This document shows, in pieces, positions 34,213 to 45,300 of a DNA stretch of 45,845 nucleotides. Every line of letters starts with the position of its first letter. Position 1 is the stretch's first letter. Source of the stretch: Elysia marginata (Eukaryota > Mollusca > Gastropoda > Plakobranchidae); assembly GCA_019649035.1 (NCBI GenBank), contig BMAT01007981.1, positions 252,154 to 297,998 of the forward strand. The letters are read 5' to 3'. Below the pieces are notes generated by a model, which was not told the DNA's origin, made no database searches, and saw nothing but the letters and a program-made list of their open reading frames with translations. Position numbers and translations under genes: made by a program.

Positions 34213-36879
34213 AACAAACAACAAAAGCAATATACATTGCGCACGTTGATACAGAGAGCAATAGAAGTCTAAAAAGATGTTTACCTTGGCTTTATAGACT
34301 ACACAAAGGCATTTGACAGGGTGAGACATGATGAAATTATGAAAGATTCAACACAGATAAAGATAGATGGAAAAGACCTCAGAGTTATCAAAAATATATA
34401 CTGGGAACAAACGGCAGCAATGCGAGTTGAAGGAGAAACCAGCACATAGCAGAAAATAAAAAGAGGAGTCCGGCAAGGTTTCGTCCTTTCTCCTGACCTG
34501 TTCTCACTCTACAGCGAGTTCATCATGCGAAATATAGAGGGACTGAGAGGGATTCACATAGGAGGACACATCATTAACAACTTGAGATATGCCGATGACA
34601 TTGTCCTTATTGCAGAAAACACAAAAGACTTAACAACGTCTCCTTGATATTGTCAGAGAAGAAAGTCAAAAGAGAGGGCTTGAATTAAACAGCAAAAAGA
34701 CCGAAATCATGGTAGTCAGCCTTAACGAAACACCCCCAAACATCAACATATATATAAATGACACCAAACTCCAACAACGAGACCAGTTTAAATATTTAGG
34801 AGCCCTTATTTCAAGCGATGGCAGAGACACCACAGAAATTTCATCAAGAATAGCCCAATCCAAAACTATGTTTAAACGAATGAAAAACATCTTAACAAAT
34901 CCGCACATGTCGATCGAAACAAGAAAAAGAGTCCTAGAATGCTACGTCGAACCCGTATTGATGTATGGATGCGAGACCTGGATAACAAACGCGAGGCAGG
35001 TTAGAGGCGACGGAAATGTGGTTCCTACGAAGAATGATGAGAATACCATGGACTGCGAAAAAAACAAACGATACAGTTTTAAGTGAAACAAAGACCTCAA
35101 GAGCACTAATTAATAAAATAAGAAAACGACAAGCTACCGTTTTCGGCCATATCATGAGAAGAGAAAGACAGGAACACCTTGTGACGACTGGAATGTTTAT
35201 GGGGAGACGAGGAAGACTACGTGAGAAAACGACTGTCGGGCTGGCGTCTTGGCTTGGAGTGGGTTCTACGGTAGAAATGATCAAAATGACAAGAGAGCAT
35301 GATGTGTGGAGGGGAAAGATCGCCAACGCCATGCGGCACGGAACTGGATGATGATGATGTTACAAAAATCATAAACAATTCCCTCAGCACAGGGCCATTG
35401 CTTGATTGCTATAAGAAAGCTCTAGCAAAATTTCTTCAAAGGAATATGGGGTTGCATGAAAATAATTTTAAAACTGTATGCCTATTGCCAATCTTTGGTG
35501 GTTTTTTTTGTCTAAATTACTAGAAAAGGTCGTATTAAAACAGCTTTTGAACCACTTGGAAGAAAAAAATCGTGTAGAAGTGTTCAAATCTGCATACAAC
35601 ACGTTCCACAATACCGAAACGGCAGTACTTAAGGTCGTTTCTGATATCTTAACAGAAATATATAAAAAAAGCAAGTCCTCTCTATCTTCCAGGTCTATCG
35701 GCGGCATTCGACGCCATAGATTATAAAATACCATAAGATAGATTGAAATTAACATTTGGCATTGGAGGTTGGGCCTTGTGCTGGTTTAAATCTTATCTCT
35801 GTACCAGATTGCAGTCAGTACGAGTAGGCAATGAATGTTCTGATAACATGCCAGTCCTTTTGTAGTTCCCCAGGGCTCTGTTTTAGGAGGCATATTTTTT
35901 ACAATTTACATGAAACGCCTATGCAATATTCTGAAGGAAAAAAAACCACAGATGGTACACAGATGGTACCCAAGTTTATCACTCTTCTTCTTGTGAAAAC
36001 ATTCCATTATTAATAAAAAATCTGTAGACAATGGAAGAAAATAAGCTAAACTTAATGATGGAAAACAGAAGTTATGCTGTATGTGAAGTCAAAAACAACA
36101 AAAGACCATATGTTAAAATAATATCTTTAAATGTACGTATCGTTCAGTCCTCTGAATCTTTACAAAAAACTTGGGAGTACATCTGAACTATGACTTATCC
36201 ATGTCTATTCAAATGAACAACTCGTGTATAAGCATATCTTTTCATTTAAAAAGGTGAATAGCATTACAAATTTTCTAACTAAAGATGTAACTAAAAACTT
36301 ATTACCTGCCTCTTTTTGTATCGCCTTCATTATCGCAATTCTGTTTTTCTAGGCACCCCATCTCATAATATAGAAAAATTTCAGCTTTTGCAAAATAATG
36401 CCGCTAGACTTATTGCAAGACAGCCTAAATCGTCTCACATAGCTCATATCCTGAACAAACGTCACTAGTGACATGTAAACCAAAGGATTCAGTACAAAAT
36501 CCTCATTACATTGTTAACTGCCTGAATGAAAGAGCCTCTATGTATCTGGAAGAATATCTAAATGTACACCACCCGAGATGAGCACTGAGATCGTCCTGCG
36601 ATGAAAAAATACTAATAGGCCTACTGCAGGTTGAACATGTGTATTGTAAATCATATGGTGAGCGTTCCTTTTACTATATTGCACCCTGTGTACGGAACAG
36701 TCTTCCGACTGATATTCGACATTGTTTTTAAATAAAATCTTAAGACGCATCTTTTTAAGAAAATAACGTGAATTGGGTTGTATGCTGTGATTAAAAAAAT
36801 TGTCTTTGAAATTAATTTATTATATAAACAACCCCAAACATTTGCTTCTTCTATCTGATGGAATGAGAGGCTATGGATC

Positions 36880-37410
36880 TTAACTGGCGACACTTGCCCC
36901 CTGGCTCTGCAGCGATCCGGTAAGAGTCCCCACCAATCGCCAATAGAAGTTTACCAACCCGGCCTCACCGCAACCAACATCCAGCAACCCCCCCCCCTTC
37001 CCCCAGCCTGGCCAGGAGCTGAACTGCGACCCTTGAGTTATTGATACCTCACCAAAACACACTAGAATTCCCCTTCTCTAAGTGAGCCCTCTGGCTACCC
37101 TGCGGTCCAACAAGAGACTTCTAACGACAGTCACACCCTCCAACATCCGCCAGATAACTAAAGATGAGAAGTGAGTCCACCAGACTTCCCCTGGTCCAGT
37201 AAGCCTCCCAAGCTGCACTGCAACCAATCAGGAAGCATCCACCAGAAGTCAAAGAAATACCCCAGCCTGGCCTTACCGCGACCAGCAAGACACTACCCCA
37301 ACTACTGCAAAGACCACTGCATTTCTGGTCACAAGCAGCAGAGGCTGCTGAACCCCTCTATATTAGTAATGCCTACCCCAGCCATCCTGGCTGGCTATCA
37401 CAGCGACTGA
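36880..37410. repeat. C-rich block with diverged repeats
   Basis: The + strand is strongly C-rich and G-poor compared with the AT-rich surroundings. Related modules recur: GCGATCCGGTAAGAGT (36911), GCGGTCCAACAAGAGA (37101) and CTGGTCCAGTAAGCCT (37192), and AGAAGT...GGCCTCACCGCAACCA (about 36945) against AGAAGT...GGCCTTACCGCGACCA (about 37242). The 79-codon open frame at 37171-37410 follows the composition and is not taken as a gene. Confidence 0.6.
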
Positions 37411-38395
37411 GAATTTAGACATAAATATAAAGAAAGGGCTTAGCACTGGGCTTAATCTTTAGTCGGTATCCCACCTGCCAAGATGCAATTCTGCACATAC
37501 CCCTAAGGTCCCGAACCTCCTAAATAGGATGCAGGCATACAGGGAAAACACAGTTCATTAGGTTTGGGTTCATAACTGCGTTCACAACATTCCCATAGAA
37601 CAAAATTGAGTGATAGCCTCTTTTTTTCAAATGCGTGGAAACACAGACTAAGGTCTAATAATGAGAATCTGAAGCCGCACACTTATTCAAACCAGCACCA
37701 GTTTTTAATAGTATGATTTTATAGTCATTGTTAATTTGATTTTCTATGCACTTAGGTATAATTATTTGTAACTGGATTTCACAATGCGGTGAAACGTCAT
37801 TTTGTTCGCACGTGATGCAAGATTTTTACATGTTATAGTACATAAATATAAGAACTATTGATTCCCTTTCAGAAACTTTGAAAAATCAATATCAAATCTC
37901 TTTTAATTTTTAACTATTGAAAGTGTACATAGTTTGTGCAGTTGAGACATTGCAATAAAGAGAGCGCGAAACTAAGATAACTATAATAAAAGAAATCCTG
38001 AAAAGGTCGTGTCAAGTGTGAAGTATGGACAACAAAAACAATCAGAAGTGTGCGTCTGTGAAACGCTGTCTGCCTCTTGCCACCCGAATGGTATCGCCAT
38101 CACCCGTCTTCTAAACACACCGAGGCGAGGAAAGAAAAGTCTTTGCCAACTCTTTGGCTTAAATTTTTTTTTGCTTCCTGCGTTCCTGGCGTGCGTTCAA
38201 CAGTCTAATACTATTGAAGAGGCCTAAATTTTTTTCTTATTTAATGTTAACGTTTAGAGTACAATTATATAGAAACTTGACCCACGTTTTAATTTTTTAA
38301 AATTGCGAATAAAACTGAGATGTCTAGAGGGACCCCCTCCCCATTTCTGGAGTGTTGCAACGCTTAGCCTAAAAGTTGTGTTTGACTTTGAATCA
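37411..38395. other. Intergenic, nothing recognised
   Basis: AT-rich sequence. The 72-codon open frame at 38009-38227 has no recognisable similarity. No repeats of note. Confidence 0.5.
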
Positions 38396-38409
38396 CCGAA
38401 CGCTCACAT

Positions 38410-38453
38410 CCGCCATTTTCTCCACATTTATTTTGGCCTGCATCATGACGTCA
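38410..38453 (+). promoter_or_regulatory. Candidate promoter with YY1-like and CRE sites
   Basis: CCGCCATTTT at 38410-38419 matches the YY1 core-promoter element (reverse AAAATGGCGG). A perfect palindromic CRE, TGACGTCA, lies at 38446-38453. They lie just upstream of a plausible 5' UTR exon that ends with a consensus donor at 38617. Together they suggest the TATA-less promoter of a housekeeping-type gene. Confidence 0.5.
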
Positions 38454-38464
38454 CTTCTTGTCGT

Positions 38465-38617
38465 CTTGTCGAACGTTAGGCTATGTGTAGAATGTAGAAA
38501 GGAAATGGCCCAGCAGAATAGTTGACTTTCACACTTCGAGGCTCAGCTTAAGTTTAATTCAGTGTAAATTTCCATATATTATATTGTTATACAACCGTCC
38601 ACATATCTGTGTATCTG
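38465..38617 (+). other. Probable 5' UTR exon of the Met/Pro-rich protein gene
   Basis: Sequence between the CRE-like site and TCTG|GTAAGT (donor GT at 38618). The next good acceptor that leads into a coding start is at 42160. The exact transcription start cannot be read from sequence. Confidence 0.4.
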
Positions 38618-39246
38618 GTAAGTTTTGTTGCAATAACAAATAGATCTTGATTCATAGGTCTAGATATATAGAACTAGATAGTGATTTGAATTTGATAAGC
38701 CAGAGTCAGACTCTGATCTATGACTATTACTGTATGAGATTGACTCATTGAGAGGCCCGTCGATAGTCTTAATCCCAGACCCAGTTCAATATCCCCTCAG
38801 ACTTTTAAGGCACTGGTTACGTTAAGTTTCAAGGTCCTGTCCTAGTTGTAGACCATTGACTGCGAGAACTGGCACCAGTACGTATCACCTATCTGTAGAC
38901 ATTCTACTGTCTAGACTAGACGCTGACACCCTTGATTGGTGAAAGTTGACTGGGAAAACTACAGGTACTGAGGTAGCAGCACAGAAATCTAAAAATAGAC
39001 TAAAACAGGCAGTGCGAAGCTTATGAGGCAGTGAAGTTGTAACATGTCAGCGGAATGTTGGCACCACTGTTCTGCGGTTGGCACGGCGCAACTAGATCCA
39101 GATCTAGGCCTAATCGACAGACTTAGCCTAGATCTAGGTGACGGGAAGTTACAGAGAAAGCACTCAGTAGTCTATGGTGAAGTATCAAGCTAGTCAGGAT
39201 AAAATGTGTCAATTTGGAGTTATTGAACTTGTAAATGTTCTATAAT

Positions 39247-39507
39247 GGAAAGACTTCCATACCGACCCGCCAGTAAAAGTAACGAAATGAAGGAAGTCTG
39301 TTTACAAAATGGCGTCACATATACACTTGCGTTGTCCCGAGTGGTGAAAGAAAATTCCATTTATATAAAAATACAACGCACTAGACCAATGTCTAGTGAA
39401 TATTCATCCATTAACATTGGATTCTAAAGTCATATTGTAGCAGGTAACAAGTTTATCTAGTGCTTTTAATTAATTTCAAAGTGGCGCGTCGGTATGGAAG
39501 TCTTTCC
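39247..39507. mobile_element. Non-autonomous DNA transposon with 8-bp target duplication
   Basis: 261 bp flanked by the perfect direct repeat TCTATAAT (39239-39246 and 39508-39515). The TIRs start GGAAAGACTTCCATACCGAC, identical at both ends, and continue with one mismatch to about 26 bp (CSCGCCA). The interior is non-coding. An 8-bp duplication is known for hAT, P and Merlin-type elements; the superfamily is not settled by the ends alone. Confidence 0.9.
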
Positions 39508-40424
39508 TCTATAATATACCTAGGTCTCTAGATCTAGATCTATATAGAATTACATTTCTACAAACCTAGTGTTTTGTTTTGATTTAAACTTTAAAAAGAA
39601 ACTTTAAAAAGAATACAGTATCAACTAATAACTGAGATTTTAACCCTATGCTGCCCTGCGTATCATATGTTCTACACGTGAGAAATCTTAAATTTGTTTT
39701 AAAAGGTACAATTGTAAAAATCCATGTCTAGATCTACATTTAACAATTTTAGCTTGATTCAATTTCTTTAAAAAGTTAAGTATAGCTTCCAGTACGTTTT
39801 TTCGGATGTAACTATTTATAAGATGAAGCTTGATTTAGGCCTAGATCTAGATTAGATGCAAGAGCATGAAGTTGAAGTAAATCTAGAAATTAAACACAAG
39901 TCACGCGACCTCAATCTGAGAAAAAAACTTGATACGACACTCCTTGACAAAGGCAGTGTTGTTATCTCATATAGGTAAAATCATCTAATGAAAGACACTG
40001 ACTTTCCCTTTCCTACGAATTCAGGTTAGAAAGTCCCAATCTATATATACTATTGCATCAAGATTTACGACCAACTTCAGTAATGAGTAATAATAATAAT
40101 TAATAGTTCTTTTGTTTGCTTTTTAAATGTTTGTATAATTAAAGTTTTAAATTTCTTCCTTTTCTTTTTGCATTGGTGGAAAATTTTTAATAACTGTACA
40201 TGGTAAACTGTTTGAGGATCAGCTTTTTATTCATTTTTAAAATGCTTGAATACAATTTAACATTGAAAACCTTAAAGTTTCAATTTTCAGTTAAATTTCG
40301 TTTTTTTTTAAACGACAAATTGAGATACTGAGAAAAAACCTGTTTAATAAATCTGGGAAAAAATCAACATTTTAAAAACAATTGAGTGCGTTCTAAATCA
40401 ATAAGCTGCTTGACCCTACATTTT

Positions 40425-40535
40425 TTATCATCATCATCATCATTATTTATTCATTATCACTATAACAGCTATTATTCTTTTTTAATATTAGTATTATTAT
40501 TACTATTATCATTATTATTATTATTGTTGTTGTTA
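40425..40535. repeat. (ATC)n/(ATT)n microsatellite
   Basis: ATCATCATCATCATTATT and further on ATTATTATTATTGTTGTTG. Interrupted triplet repeat; the open frames across it are low complexity. Confidence 0.85.
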
Positions 40536-40885
40536 TCCCCAACACCCCGACCCCAATCTTTTCTTTTTTTTTTTCAAAATAATTGTACATGCACAGGCAG
40601 CCCTCACTCTTTAGGGATATCCCTTGTATCGACTGCACAGTGAGTGTGGGCCTCAGGGCTAAGCTTGCCAACACTTCCACGCCATCACCCACTTCCTATC
40701 TTCACTTGAAAGAAGAGCCAATCGGTAAGAAGCAGTGCCTTCTAGCTATTTTTAGATTTCTGTGGGTAGCAGGGAACTAGATCTCTAGACTAGATCACTT
40801 AAAATGCTGGATTTAATTCTTCTCTGTGCTCGCTCTAAATCAATAATTGTCTTTAGAAGTAAATTTGGGTATATATATATGTCGC

Positions 40886-41338
40886 TGTGACAAAAGGTCG
40901 TTTTGCGAAAAAGACAACTTTTGGTGCACAAATATTTTACTCTGTTAATATTTCATATTAATTTTGAAAAGGTCACATTTAATTCTAATATAACTAGCAA
41001 AAAGCAGTGGATTTATTGATGTTAAAAGCAAAGTGTTATAGATACTCTCAAGACTTGCATCATCAGTACAAAGTTTCCACTTTTTGAAATTCATGTCAGA
41101 ATCACCCGTGACTCAAAACGTGTGACTTTTTTCATGTCAGAATCACTCGCGACATAATGGGTTTTGTGCTCTAAATATTGTGTCCTCTTAAAATTATTTG
41201 TGTTCAAAATGTTGCTTTCAGCCCATTGCACATTTCAAGCGAGATTATTCGACATGGTTATAGTTCTGAAAGATTTTATTTAGCCTCAAAGCCTGACATG
41301 ACATCATTTGCGGCACATCACACGACCTTTTGTCACAG
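40886..41338. mobile_element. MITE-like element with 17-bp perfect TIRs
   Basis: CTGTGACAAAAGGTCGT at 40886-40902 is repeated inverted at 41322-41338; the match may extend outward as TATGT plus two mismatches. The target duplication is not clear (TA or ATAT). Inside is a direct repeat TCATGTCAGAATCAC at about 41093 and 41134. About 453 bp, non-coding. Confidence 0.65.
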
Positions 41339-41614
41339 GCACATATGCAAAACAGTTAAGATAACAGTCTTGTAGATAGATCTAGTATAAATCTAGCTAA
41401 CATTCTTTTTCAAGTAAGAAAGTTAATCTTCATACCACAAGATAGGATGATTTTTGCTGCATCATCAACCAACAACACTAGCATATTAGCAACTGTCACT
41501 AAGAAATCAGTAAGCCCAAAGATAGGCTTTTGTTTGTTTCTTTAGATCTAAGAGAGTGAGGCACATTGAATTGATGTCTAAGACCTTGCGTTGAGGGCAG
41601 CATTTATGCAGGTT

Positions 41615-41960
41615 GATGTGTAATAAGTATAAACTGGCCGGATTTCATCACTGACTTGTGGGAAAGAACACAGCAACAACCTATGGAGATGGAGATAAGG
41701 GAAAGAAAGTGGAGATTAATTGGGCACACTTTAAGGAAACCAAGGCAGTGCTTTACAAGGCATACCCTCAGGACCGTAGAGCCAGAGGGAGGCCAAGAAT
41801 GACATGGAGGAGAGAAGCAGAGGCATAGATCACATGTGCAGAGAAGACATGGAAAGAACTGGAAGGGATGGCACAAGATAGAATGGTGTGGAGGACCTTT
41901 GTTGGCGTCCTGTGCTTCACGGAGAGCTGAGAAGCGAAGAAGAATATATATTATATGGAC
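41615..41960 (+). mobile_element. LINE 3' terminal relic
   Basis: Encodes, over frameshifts, [39 protein letters not shown]-like codons, MTWRREAEA-like codons, GKNWKGWHKIEW / MAQDRMVWR, then GVLCFTES-like and RRAEKRRR-stop. This is the C-terminal end of endonuclease-reverse transcriptase polyproteins. The upstream RT is absent, so it is a 5'-truncated copy. Confidence 0.75.
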
Positions 41961-42160
41961 GGGACCACGAAACTCAAATCTTTATCTAGCTTTGGTCTAC
42001 ATGGACCCCGCTGATGATTCTATGGGGACCAAAAGTTCATATTACATTTCTAATTGATGGCAGCCATCTAGAACTTTTGTAAACTGATATTAGCTTACAG
42101 CCTATGGCACAGGGTCTGATTTCATTTCTGATTTAAATATTTCGACTTCTGTTTCCTCAG

Positions 42161-42323
42161 ATAGCTTGTCTTGGCTTTTTAAGCATGTCTTTCCCTGGAC
42201 GAGCTCCAATGGGCATGCCTGGTGGAATGCCAGGAGGAATGCCAGCTGGTATGCCAGGAGGAGTGCCAGGAATGGCTCCTAGAATGATGCCTCAAGGCTT
42301 TGCTTTCCCAATGGGAACCACCA
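42161..42323 (+). CDS. Right-hand gene, exon with start codon
   Basis: The acceptor GTTTCCTCAG ends at 42160. After 24 bp of 5' UTR the ATG at 42185 opens [18 protein letters not shown]; the exon ends ACC ACC A before GTAAGT. It encodes short MPGG repeats at about residues 10-30. Coding part 42185-42323, phase 1 out. Confidence 0.75.
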
Positions 42324-45300
42324 GTAAGTAACTTCTTGGTTGGATGGTGTTACCGATTTAATTTTGGTGTCCGTGGGAAAAGATAAGTCTTTGTTTTGTT
42401 TTTTGTTGATTTTAGTACTATGCGCAGGTGTAAAGCGATGAACATTAGCCAGCCAAAAAAAGCTAAGTTTCAGATTTTAACTTAAATTGAAGCTTCTGTA
42501 TTGTCAGAACACTTTGAGTTTTGAATATTTAATATTTAAAAATATTTTTCAAGCAGTTCTTAATTTACTTTTATTAAGAAATGGCTTTAAATAAAGTACG
42601 ATGCAAACAATTAAGTTTGCTTTTTAAACAGAATTACCACATAAGGGTTACAAAAGGGTAATTAGAAGACTGGCACTTGGAATTGAAGGGGCAAGGTAGC
42701 TAACCTTCAGGCATTCTAACCAAAAGGCGTAAAGGTGGTCAAATGCTGCAGTTTAATTTTGCTACTATGTAAATGTTAAACGTTGACGATTTTATAACTT
42801 TCATACTTATTATTTAAGAACTAATAAAATGACTCCTTAAATTTTCCTAAAATAAAAAAGCAAATTTGAACAATGTATATTGCAACCATACCAATTAAAA
42901 TTAAATACATAAAACATGAAATTCAACATGAATCAGGTGTGAAAACTGTTTAGAAACGGTTTAAGTATCAATATTTGAAATTTTAAAAAATTTGACTTCT
43001 GACCACCCACTCAACTTTGAAAGCCTGTATCTCAAAACTTAGCCTTTAACTTGTTACTCATTTGGACAGAATGCGAGACATATATCAACATTCATAACAC
43101 TAACAGTCTATGGTTCAGTCTTTTGTGTCATCAATCAATCAGGCTTAATTTAAGAAAATTAAATAAATTATGGATCAGAGTTTTGACTGTACGTTGTAAA
43201 AGTACTGGTGTTTTTTTTTTGTTTTTTTTTTTTTCCTATAACTGCAATATTTTTTTCTCCTTAAATTTACAATGATGGTTTACATCTTTTTGTAAACTTT
43301 TCTTTTGGCTTTTTTTCTTTTTTGCAGCATTACCAGGGATGAATCCAATGATGCCAATGCAGATGATGGCTCCAGTAAGTTTCTTACAACATGATACAAA
43401 AGCAAATTTACGTTATTAACATTAGAGAGCGGGACAAAATTTTAACATCTGAAGTGAAGCAATTTATAAGTACATCTAGTTCTAATCTTCTTGACTCTTT
43501 AAAGTTTAAGTGTTGGCCAAGCAACCTGCTGAAAAGAGAATATGCATCTGGCACAAGTTATAAGACGAACATGGCCTGCCCATTGACAGCACCTGGGCTA
43601 ATTGTCTTGAAGCAGTCAAACGCCAAATTTACGATGGTAGATAAAAAGTTGTGAAAAGCACAGGTCTGTTTACACTGTAACAACTAACATGCTCTTACCT
43701 ATTGATTTATTGGACACACACTGACAGCATCAAACTCAGTGCTAGGCAGGACCACATCTGGTGACTTAATGTCATAACATTTTATGTTTTGTATCATGTA
43801 AAAGGTAATTGGACAAGCTATAATCTATCATGATGGTATTTGTAAAATTTGTCATATGAATTTATTGTATCTGCAAAAGTAATTACTTGAGCCAAACTTG
43901 ATAAGAAAAGCCATGTGTTAAAAATTAACACTTTCTTTGCCCATCGCCAATATATTTTGGCTTTAGGACGCCACTATTGTGCCTATCTACTATATATATT
44001 TCATGGATATTATAAACATTTCTTTCCCTGAAAGTGAAACTCTTACGTTCCTTTTCTATCCTTCCACCCTTTAAAGAGATTTAAAAATAATTTAACTTAT
44101 AAGTATCAAAACAGCATTGTGCATTAATCTTATAATTTCCCTTCATTTTGATACACATCATGTCTACATTTACAATTTAGTAAAAACTAATCAATATAGG
44201 CACCTAATTATGTAATTGTTAGCTTAAAAATAGGTTGGCCACAGACTGCAAAAACCACTGTGCACCAAAAAAGGTTAAATAACATGGTTAACTCCTCAAA
44301 AAGTCTTATTTTAAACAGTTTGATTTTGCTAGTATAATTATTGGAGTTGAGTTAAAAAAAAAATCCAGTGCGCAGTTTTTTGCTTGATAACATAACTCTC
44401 GTTTTAATTGTCATTATCTGCAAACCAAGGAGAAAGTTTAATCAGTAGTGAAGCGCTGGCCCCGCATCCAAGTAATTATATCGCAACCAAGTTTGTCGTT
44501 TACTTATAAGTGATTAAGTTAGCTCTGAGCAATTCAAAGCGATGCAAGTTAGAAATTGGCTCAGATTGTCAAATTTTATCGAAGACCGGTTACCACGGCT
44601 TTGTGCATGTCCATAGACCTAAATAGATTTTCATTTGTCTGGGCATAGCTGAGAAAAACCCTTCTAGCCACAGAAAAAAATTTGTTTTTTGTGGTGTTCG
44701 AACCTACGCTTGTATGAGACAAAAACAAAATTGCTGGATGCGCTAACCACTACAGCACCCGGGCTTGCGAGTTTAAGCTGATATTAAAATGTTTAAATCA
44801 TGTGTTTATGTTCTTTTTAGTTGGTATATTTGTTTTGTTGTTTGTGTTGCTTAAATTGAGAAGCTTATAATGATACTAGATATAGATGGCATTGAAAGTG
44901 GCCTACTAGGTCAAGAGGATTCCGCCTCTCGCGGAAAATTCTATCTCGCCTCAACAGTCTGCATTTGCAGTGGTGAGCTGCAGCCACTAGTTTAGACTCT
45001 GTAGCATCTAAATTCTTGTTGCAGTTTCGACTGCTAGCTGACTTGGCAGTGGCAAATAATTTTGTTAAGTGTACTACTCAATTTAACTTACAGCGGGTGA
45101 AAGGAACTTGGATTGAACAATGGCTAAATGTAAAATTTGATAAGTTTCTTGCAAATTGATGATTGAATCTGAACTTGCATAGGGTGCTTGGTGATGAAAT
45201 TCAGAAAACTAAACTGCTTCTTGCTTTTGTCCTTTGGCTCAAGGTTTGTTTGTTCCTCTTTATCTGATTTACCTTAAGTTTCAAAGTAAACTTTCCTGGA

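Larger units (their letters stand above)
31077..35358 (+). mobile_element. RTE-like LINE inserted into the CR1-like LINE
   Basis: It keeps most of a full coding region. The AP endonuclease has RVGTWNISTL, LGLSEVRWKG, VYAPTS, MGDFNAKVG, RNQIDFILV and DCYSDHIP (31410-32130). The reverse transcriptase has GKATGPDGLAVEMIEAL and ALPKKPG before the gap, then FIDYTKAFDRV (34289-34321), GVRQGFVLSPDLFSLY and LRYADDIVLIAEN (about 34460-34620). The C-terminus has YGCETWI, MRIPWTAKKTND and VFGHIMRRE. It ends with a GATGATGATG tail at 35347-35359. Breaks: frameshift near 31550, stop at 31806, stop in the RT near 34447, frameshifts near 34640 and 35000. The RT is also interrupted between about 33038 and 34212. 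A different subfamily from the 17147-19546 element. Confidence 0.85.
30440..36800 (+). mobile_element. CR1-like LINE relic, split by a younger LINE
   Basis: Two parts belong to one element. The left part, about 30440-31076, has DISAAEFKSML, DKHAPQVTRRVSE, AAKQER-like codons, FFRYFKDKIVSIRHHLDISPP and PIPNHVDKALIKHLLKECILPY. The right part, about 35359-36800, starts TKIINNSLSTG and continues YKKALAKFLQ, PIANLWW-FLSKLLEKVVLKQLLNHLEE, QSAY-like and TETAVLKVVSDIL, a VPQGSVLGG remnant of the RT palm, NNAARLIARQPKSSHI and the ending YGERSFYYIAPCVRNSLP. Many stops and frameshifts. This order is that of CR1/jockey-group polyproteins. The endonuclease and 5' end are missing or unrecognisable. Confidence 0.85.
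38635..41560. repeat. Local enrichment of CTAGATCTAG-type palindromes
   Basis: TAGATCT or AGATCTA recurs about ten times in 2.9 kb, for example CCTAGATCTAGG at 39127-39138, TCTAGATCTAGATCTATA at 39526-39543, CTAGATCTAG at 39841-39850, and sites near 39727, 40778, 41376 and 41544. Elsewhere in the window it is rare. The region is the first intron of the right-hand gene. Confidence 0.6.

Noticed and set aside
34934-35332. 132-codon - strand frame
   Set aside because: Antisense of the C-terminal coding region of the inner LINE.
37171-37410. 79-codon Pro/Ser-rich frame
   Set aside because: Follows the C-rich composition of the repeat block; no homology or splice context.
40386-40643. 85-codon Ser/Leu-rich frame
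   Set aside because: Encoded by the ATC/ATT microsatellite.
44690-44768. Functional tRNA gene on the - strand
   Set aside because: A and B boxes are present but the anticodon arm and acceptor stem do not pair properly.
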